Origin: Bolinopsis microptera
Taxonomy: Eukaryota; Ctenophora; Tentaculata; Lobata; Bolinopsidae
Direction: 5' to 3'
DNA length: 64,000 nt
NCBI RefSeq assembly: GCF_026151205.1
Contig: NC_087072.1
Location: forward strand, 14,112,169 to 14,176,168
Shown here: piece by piece, positions 56,603 to 64,000 of the stretch
How positions within the stretch are numbered: position 1 is the stretch's first letter
How the letters are laid out: each line of letters opens with the position of its first letter
Notes under the pieces: generated by a model
Databases searched by the model: none
The model's input: the letters and a program-made list of their open reading frames with translations, nothing else
Told to the model about the DNA's origin: nothing
Position numbers and translations under genes: made by a program

Positions 56603-59600
56603 ATGGACGATGACATGGACATAGAGGCGATGTTGGACGCGCCCTTGGAGAAGAAAAAACAGGAAGATTCGGTGAGTGAACACTTTAAAGCACCATATTG
56701 TCAGGCATATTGACGTCGCGCGCGCATCACCAAATTATATTCTTCTGTAGCAATCAAACATTGTTAGCGTTTAGACAGCCGTTTTCACCAAATATGGAAT
56801 AATTCGTCCCTCCGGCCCTGGCCCAGTACGATTTGAACCCACCATTTTCGTTTGCTACAAACACATGACATGCTGTAGGAATATTTCATGAGCGTGGTTC
56901 GTATGTACACGGCAGTTGACACGGTCTTGTAGAGTAAGCTGCGTGCCTGGCCGGCTATAAAGCAATGTCTTGCTTAGTCCTAATCGTATGCAATGACATC
57001 GAGTAATTTGACGATGGCCACGTGCACATTTACTCTACACCCGTTGATATGCTGGTATGTACTAGCCGTTTAATTTTATATCATATCAAGAACTCTAACA
57101 TTTGTCTTATTTAGACTACACGGCGTTTCTCCCCTCCTGTATGAGTGTAATGGTAAGGTGCAGGTTCCACATTTTGGTCGAATAAATGTCCCCAATGTTG
57201 CGGTCGTTTCACAAGTATATCGTGACATGTGTATCTAAGCATACATTCTCAATTGACATTGTACTGATAGATATTTCTTTCCAGGACGCCCCATGAAGTG
57301 CAGTGTGTCACAGCTAATTACTCGATAGATCCCCGAGCTTTTAAAGCTCGATTTGTGATCCATTCGATTTGTGATTGATTCGATTATAATCTTCTAAAGT
57401 TTAAACCTTCAAAGGAATGCTGGATGTTTAAACTTTATAACTGGTTACTCTGCGCAGTTGCGTAACTGATAAAGTACCTCGTGCGAAAAATTTTTAAATT
57501 AGGCTCTGTCTGATCACTCTTTTAAACGGTTGTACAAATGATGCTCCTCATCATCGTTACACTAATTCAACATAGATATATAAGAATAAACTCAACATTC
57601 GTGCCTTGATGTTAGCGAGATTAAAGATAAAATACCTCTTTTAACAGGACTGTGCAGGGAAAAAGGCAACACAGGATGCATTCGATCCCTGAATTCATCC
57701 TTTTTTTCGGGCATATTTTATGGCTGCCGTGAAGTTACGAGCCTTTTTAAAGTATCAGAGTTTGATGAGAAAATAAATACTAGAGCATTTTCCTGTGAAT
57801 AACTCAGTAAAACTAATGAGGTATCTAAATTGCAGGCCGTGAGGATCGAGACATATGAGGATCAGTGGCTTCATCTCAATATCAGAGTCATCTGCTCTGC
57901 TACTCGTTGACTGATATTTTGTCGCCAACTCTTTTACCTTGTAGTGTGGCTGTCCCCACTTTTAAACTACTGCAATTTCGCCCTTCTTATATTAATCTTA
58001 TCTTTTCAGGCAGATAAGAAGGAAAGTGAAGGCCACAAGAAATCTAAGTAAGTTCTTACTAACCACATATTTACAGTTTCAACAAATGTTAGATAACCAG
58101 ATTAAGATTAACTTATTATTTCTTAATTCTTCATTATTTGACCGCTAATAGACATGAAGTTAAACATGAACTTTGTTTGTCAGAAAGCACAAGAGAAGCA
58201 AGAGTAAGAGCAGGAGTAGAAGCAGGAGTAAGAGTAAAAAACGGCGGTCCAAGCACAGCAAGTCTCGTTCTAGATCCCGGGACAAGAAACACAAGAAGAG
58301 TAAGAGCAGAAGAAGAAGTAGGTCACGCGGCAGAAAGAGCAAGTCTAAAGAAAGGTCGTCTCGTCACAAGAAACGGGGAAGTCCGGGCCACAAGAGCGGA
58401 AGAGGCAAACGAAGTAGATCCAGCAGTCTTCATTGGAGATACGGCGCAGGGTAAGGCATTTAGTGCACAATAAAACTATATTGCCTAGTTCACATTTTAC
58501 TTTCTCCACTAAGTTTAAACGATATTACATACTGTGGGCTGTTGCTAACTGTTCCATCTCCATTAGTGGTGCAGATCATGGGTTTGCAAGAGGGTACGAT
58601 GTTGAAGTGCCTCCAGAGGAGAGAGATAAGAGGACTGTGTTCTGCATGCAACTCCACACTCGACTTAGAGCTAGAGATCTTGAGGAGTTCTTTTCTCAAG
58701 TTGGCAAGGTAAGTCTAGTTTTTTAAATAAATGTCGACTTTTGTCTCATCAGGTTACATTGCTGTACAAACTGCAGATATTGCTTTTGTTACTTTGTTCT
58801 ATTGTGAAGCAGGAAATGGAGGATTTCGGTCTGTTATTACCGCAATATTCATGCACAAATCTTTCTAAGGTGCGAGATGTCAGAATCATATCAGACAGAA
58901 ATAGTAGAAGATGTAAGGGAATTGCTTACATCGAGTTCTTTGAAGAGGATTCAGTCGCACCGGCCCTTAAACTGTCTGGCACTAAAATCATGGGCATTCC
59001 CATACAAGTCCAACATACGCAGGTGAGAGTTAACTTTATGTGACATGAATTTCAATTAGTAAATCTTGATACCAATCAAAATGACTATTAATTTAGAACC
59101 TGCTAAAACGTTTCATATCTAATAATAATACAGGGTGGGCCAAAAGTCAGTACCCATACGTTGGCCTTTATAGCTCAGTCACTGAGTGCCCAATTTAAAT
59201 ACTTCATTCTGGTATGACTTAGTACCACCACTGGTTCGAGGAATTTGTCAACTCGAAAAATATTCGCGTTCATTTTTTTCAAATAGAGGTTCATTTTCAC
59301 ATTTATTTGATAGTTTGGATAGTCGGATCAAGCTAAATGTTATTGAATTGTGTTTGGCCATTCGAATTACGTTTGTCCTGAAAGAATTAGAACTGTAGCT
59401 TCTCAGATGACCGAGATATGAAGCATAACGAGTTTATTCATTACGTGTGATCAGGTGATTGGTTTACCTAATCACGTGATAAGGTGACCCCGTTAACTAC
59501 CCCGTTAAACATTATGGGAATTGTTAAGGGTGCCCAATTAAGGTGTCGTGTCACGGTGTCACATAATCAGGGTTGCCGGGGGACCTTAAAAACCTTAAAA

Positions 59601-62007
59601 AACCTTAAAAACCTTAAAAACGGCAATTTTGGGCAAAAAACCTTAAAAAAGACGTGAAAAACGGGCAAATTTTCGGGTTTTTAAGGTTTTTTAAGGTTCC
59701 ATACCTAAATTATACCTAGCTTGATGTAGATCTAAATGGATTTTCCGGATTAGTGAGATTTTCTGAAATTATACCTAGCTTGATGAAGATCTGATAAGAT
59801 TTTCTGAAATTATACCTAGCTCGGTGTAGACCTGATAAGATTTTCTGAAATTATACCTAGCTCGGTGTAGATCTAATTGGGTTTTTCTGAAATTATAATT
59901 AGCTCGGTGTAGATCTAATTGGGTTTTTCTGAAATTATACCTAGCTTGTTGTAGATCTAATTGGGTTTTTCTGAAATTATACCTAGCTTGTTGTAGATCT
60001 AATTGGGTTTTTCTGAAATTATACCTAGCTTGTTGTAGATCTAATTGGGTTTTTCTGAAATTATACCTAGCTTGTTGTAGATCTAATTGGGTTTTTCTGA
60101 AATTATACCTAGCTTGTTGTAGATCTAATTGGGTTTTTCTGAAATTATACCTAGCTTGTTGTAGATCTAATTGGGGTTTTCTGAAATTATACCTTCCCCC
60201 TTTAGATATGTCATATGATTGCAATTTCTGTAGCGGAAAACCTTAAAAAACCTTAAATTTAACTGTTTTGGACCTTAAAAATGGGTCAAAAGGGGCCTTA
60301 AAAGACGTGAAAAAACCTTAAAAATGTCACTCAAAAATGCCGGCAACCCTGCACATAATCACCCAGTCAATTTTGTTAACGAGATACAGAACATGCTTGA
60401 TAACTTCGTCATTTCTAATCCGTTTTGCCTCATGTTTTCAGATCATATGCAACATTTGACAATCTACCGTCTCTGAAAAAATTAGGCGTTCAGCATGTTC
60501 AGAGAAAACAATATAGGTGTTTTAATATTGAATGGGCGTGGTCTAAAATATTCGAATTTTCAAATTTTGACGACGGAATCCTCGAACCAGTAAGTACAGT
60601 ATGCCATCTGCAAAGCAACAGCTCTCAAATATAAAACACGGCGGAGCTATTAAGGCCAACGTATGGGTACTGACTTTTGGCCCACCCTGTATAATTACAG
60701 TATAGAATTTGAATTGTGTACCCAATCATCAACTTCTATTTCCTGCAGGCGGAAAAGAACAGGGCAGCTATGTTAGCCAACTTGGCAAAGGAACAGGGCC
60801 CCACTCGTCTTTACGTGGGATCTCTCCACTGCAACATCACCGAAACTATGCTCAGAGCTATCTTCGAACCTTTCGGCTACGTAAGTTTATTGCTGTTCAT
60901 CAAATCTCCCTTGATTTTTCGTGATAGACTGAAGAAGCTAGCAACTTTACAGTTAATGGTTTGTTAATAAAAATCATTTTCTTCAGATTGATACACTACA
61001 GCTGATGATAGATCCAGAAACCAACAGAAGTAGAGGGTATGGATTTGTTCAGTATCGCGAGGCTGAGTCAGCCAGACGAGCCAAGGAACAACTGAACGGA
61101 TTCGAGCTTGCTGGAAAACCCATCAAGGTGGGAGAAGTCACTGAGAAAATGGATCATTCCATTTCCAACATGGGATCAGTTCTGGATGACGAGGAAACTG
61201 ACAGAGGTGGAATTGAAATGAACGCTAATGCTAGAGTCCAACTGATGGCCAAACTGGCGAGTGGTAACCAGATGCGACCTAATAAGAAGACAGCACCCGC
61301 TGCTGAGCCAGATGCGGATATAGGACAGAAAGTTCGAGAAATGTTGGGCGGCAGCAAATCGAGTTCTTCTGATCCTTCTCCTTGCTTTGTCCTCCGCAAC
61401 ATGTTCGACCCCAGCACGTATGTATAGTTAGTTTCTTTTGGGACCACACCAACCTCATATAATTCCTAATTAAGCATGCAAATAATATGTGTACACTGTA
61501 CACTATACATACTATTTTACATTCTCATGCAACTTTGGTTGACATTTAATTGTCCTCATTGCATGGTAGTTTAACGACTGAATATCTGCAGAGAAACTGA
61601 CCCATATTGGGCGGAAGAGATAAGATCAGATGTTATTGGAGAGTGTTCCCAGCTTGGAGGTGTGGTTCACATTCACATTGACAAAGACGACCCTAACGGT
61701 TGTGTTTATATTAAAGCTATCAACGGCTCTATTGCTAATGCTTGTGTCAACTCTCTGCAAGGACGGTGGTTCTCAGGTATAGTAATGATTTAGCTATTAA
61801 GCTGCTACCGATGTACTTTGTAGTCACTATTCAAATAGTTTCTACCGATTTAAGATAATTTGCTTTGACTTAAATTGTGTTTAAAACGGCATGTCTAACG
61901 ATCATGTTATTTCAGGCAAGATGATCAAGGCATCCTACATGCAACCTTCGGAATACAGCAAAAAGTTCGATGGATCAGAATATCTTCGGGACAAGCTTGA
62001 TCGCTGA
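56603..62007 (+). CDS. RBM39: RBM39/CAPER-alpha splicing factor (9 exons, about 502 aa)
   Basis: Nuclear SR-like splicing factor and transcriptional coactivator, a U2AF65 relative. Exons: 56603-56671, 58010-58047, 58184-58450, 58567-58708, 58870-59022, 60749-60880, 60987-61417, 61592-61776, 61916-62007; all phases agree. It begins MDDDMDIEAMLDAPLEKK, very close to the vertebrate start. Next is an RS domain (SKSRSRSRSKSKKRRSKHSK). RRM1: RTVFCMQLHTRLRARDLEEF … KGIAYIEFFE. The AEKNRAAM linker leads to RRM2 (RLYVGSLHCNITETML, YGFVQYREAE, QLNGFELAGKPIKVG). C-terminal UHM-type RRM3: VLRNMFDPST … GGVVHIHIDK … GCVYIKA … LQGRWFSGKMI. Compared with vertebrates, the Ala-rich linker before RRM3 is short and the tail replaces TYHNLFPD with SEYSKKFDG. 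The gene starts 617 bp after the ATRX stop, same strand. Confidence 0.97.
59568..60351. mobile_element. hAT-type element nested in the mariner-type element
   Basis: Starts CAGGGTTGCCGGGGGACC and ends GCCGGCAACCCTG. CACATAAT occurs directly before (59560-59567) and after (60352-60359), an 8-bp target duplication. The ends are rich in CCTTAAAAA repeats, and the centre is the 42-bp minisatellite. No transposase. Confidence 0.93.
59715..60195. repeat. 42-bp minisatellite (about 11 copies)
   Basis: Unit ATTATACCTAGCTTGTTGTA followed by GATCTAATTGGGTTTTTCTGAA; the first copies are more diverged (GATAAGATTTTC). The 42-bp period keeps a minus-strand frame open (RYNFRKTQLDLQQA repeated), which I treat as a by-product. 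Confidence 0.93.
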
Positions 62008-64000
62008 AACTTGACCCGCATTTTAATTATATGTTTTGTCATTCAATCCGGATAAGATTTTGAACTTTTTAACATTTTGTATACGTTCAAGCTGAAAGTT
62101 AAAACTCCGCTATAACTATTGAATTTTTATTGCCGCTGATTTTGCCGCACTTAAACGGTACCAGCTTTGTGTATGGGATTACAATATATGGTGTCTGTCG
62201 AGTTGGCACGATTGAATGTCAACTCGGAAAGTTTAAAGAAGTTATATTATCCGACATTTTGTCAACAATTGGAACTATATTTAACAACCCCATTTCGATC
62301 AAACTTCATTTGACGTGTGGTTATTTTTCCAGTTAGTAACGAATCATAGATGTTGGCTGCACTCCAAGATCATAACTTTCCATATCCGGATAATATCAAC
62401 ACTCCCATTGGGTCAAGTCCCGCCCAATTATCTAATTGTCCAATGTTAATGGACTGACCCGGCACTTGATCTTCATAATAAGCCATTGCATGAATGGTGC
62501 CAAAAATAGTTGTAAATGAGGCTTTTAGTTATAATGTTTGCCTAGGGGCCTTCGGAATTCGCACAAAATTACCCAGATTCATGGAATGAATGAAAATGAA
62601 CATTTTCCTCAAAGGGCTCAGAATTGGTCGGAAAGAGTTTGTGTTGGTCCTAGGAACACTCCAGTTTGGGAATCATTGCATGTCTAAAAGCGATGTAAGG
62701 GTGGTCCCAATAGACAATAATCCTCCTGAGTACCTAGATTTTAGGGGACATCAAAGCATTGGCTGTATTTGAGTGCTGGGAAGCCTCAATTTGATTTTTA
62801 TGATAGATATAGTAATAGGCGATGCATGCCTTCGAAAGTCACACAAAATGACCCAGATTCATGGAATGAACGGAAATAAAAGAAAATTAACATTTTCTTC
62901 AAAGTGCTCAGAATGGTTCAAATTTGGCCGGAAAGAGTTTGTGTCATGTATGATGTTGGTCCTAGGACCACTCCAGGGAATCAAGGCTGTCTAGAAGCAA
63001 TGCACTGTAAGAGTGGTTCCAATTTTGTTCAGGATGCTGAGCAGTCCGCAAGCAGGATTATTGGGACAAAATTGGAACCACCCTTACATCGATTCTAGAC
63101 ATGCAATGATTCCCAATACAAACTTGGCTGGAGTGGTCCTAGTTCCAACACAAACTCTTTCCGACCAAATGTATATTTTCACTCATTTCCGTTCATTCCA
63201 CGAACCTGCAACCTGGGTCATTTTGTTCGACTTTCGATGACTCCTGGGCCTAGTTTGTAACTATATCCATCATAGAATACCAAATTGAGGCTCCCCAGCC
63301 TTTTATAACTACTATCAAGGAGTGGTCCTGCCGTATTTTGAGACCAAAAGCAAATAAAGCAAAAGGTAAAATCATGTTTTTAAATTTGTGCATAGTACCA
63401 AGCGCGCGCACCATTTGCGCGCTGACTATAAGATATTTTAAGGTAGCGCTTTCCGACATGTTTGCTAAGTAGACCTCTAAAGCACGTGACGGTGAGATTG
63501 GCGCTCGTAATCGAACAAAACAAGGGAAATGATGCATTGTCCTTCACTCCTTCTCCACAAAAGAGAACATATCAGGTATTTAGCGAAAGAAGTAGAGGAA
63601 GAAAAGTTTTTCAGGGTAAAAGGCACTTATGATTGGGAGCGAAGCTTCCAGTAGAAGAAGACTCGCTTAAGGAAAGCTAGCTTAAGGAAGCTAGCGGAAA
63701 GGAAGCTTTCAAGTGGAAAGGAACTTGGAGGTTACCAGCAAGTACAATTCTTCCCAGAGGGGCTTTGAGCATCTATTTTTATGTCAAAATTTAATCTAGC
63801 ATTGTTCAGCAGGAGGCTTTCGGCATTTTGTTATGATGAAGTTTAATTCTGCATGGTAAAAACATTACATTTTTTCGACAGTGTGGACTGTGGGCCCTGG
63901 AGAGAGGTAAGCGGACAGTAATTTCAAATTTGCAGCCATCAACCTACCTATTGAGAGGTTTAGAAGTAGGCATCTTCACGGTCATCACGCAATCTGCGGA
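62008..64000. other. Downstream of RBM39: fold-back repeat, no gene
   Basis: No exon is supported after the RBM39 stop. A long inverted repeat has arms at about 62774-63028 and 63065-63299 (outer ends GCTGGGAAGCCTCAATTTG and CAAATTGAGGCTCCCCAGC, inner ends near GGTTCCAATTTTGT and ACAAAATTGGAACC). A third, diverged direct copy lies at about 62545-62760. Near 63640-63715 are short repeats of GCTTAAGGAAAGCTAGC-like sequence. Confidence 0.7.

Larger units (their letters stand above)
59131..60689. mobile_element. Mariner-type inverted-repeat element in RBM39 intron 5
   Basis: CAGGGTGGGCCAAAAGTCAG at 59131 pairs with its inverted copy ending at 60689 (CTGACTTTTGGCCCACCCTG). The inverted match continues inward through TACCCATACGTTGGCCTT. 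TA flanks both ends, the Tc1/mariner target duplication. No transposase frame remains. It has itself been invaded by a hAT-type element (59568-60351). Confidence 0.9.

Noticed and set aside
59775-60224. 149-codon repeat ORF on the minus strand
   Set aside because: By-product of the 42-bp minisatellite inside a hAT-type element.

Overview
This window looks like nuclear DNA of an invertebrate metazoan. It is AT-rich, has short spliced exons with standard GT-AG borders, and carries animal gene families (ADAM, SRCR, ATRX, RBM39) with much transposon debris. The combination of an SRCR + GCC2/GCC3 receptor with CR1-type and Ty3/gypsy elements would fit an early-branching or lophotrochozoan animal, but I cannot name the species or phylum.

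Four host protein genes can be supported. (1) On the minus strand, about 24.5 kb down to 8.3 kb, is an ADAM metalloprotease. I resolved 18 coding exons whose phases all agree and sum to about 918 codons: signal peptide, propeptide, active metalloprotease, disintegrin, Cys-rich, EGF, transmembrane and proline-rich tail. (2) On the plus strand, inside one ADAM intron (14.5-17.5 kb), is a nested gene for a single-pass receptor-like protein. It has two SRCR domains, a long GCC2/GCC3 cysteine-rich array, a transmembrane helix and a tail with three 44-residue repeats ending in a YxxM motif; its 5' exon was not found. (3) On the plus strand, 47.45-55.99 kb, is an ATRX chromatin remodeller (six exons, about 1605 aa). 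(4) On the plus strand, 56.6-62.0 kb, is the splicing coactivator RBM39/CAPER-alpha (nine exons, about 502 aa).

The rest is mostly repeats. From 3.4 to 8.25 kb there is a tandem duplication whose two units differ by LINE insertions and by expansion of a 36-bp minisatellite. From 20 to 35 kb there are many decayed LINE fragments, a 484-bp insertion with a 15-bp target-site duplication, and two nearly identical 1.05-kb direct repeats. From 36.01 to 47.29 kb there is a clear transposon nest: a short hAT-type element (8-bp duplication) was invaded by a Ty3/gypsy element (nearly identical 134/133-bp LTRs, 4-bp duplication). That element was then invaded by a CR1-like LINE, a 318-bp solo LTR (5-bp duplication) and an 1132-bp terminal-inverted-repeat element (4-bp duplication). 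The gypsy gag ends in UGA directly followed by CUAG, with protease continuing in the same frame, which is a classic stop-readthrough context. Introns of ATRX and RBM39 hold further inverted-repeat elements, including a hAT-type element inside a mariner-type one.

The observations most worth following are the two independent tandem repeats in the ADAM gene that each duplicate an exon end together with its splice donor, the nested SRCR-GCC2/GCC3 receptor, the gypsy UGA-CUAG junction, and the fully resolvable transposon nest.
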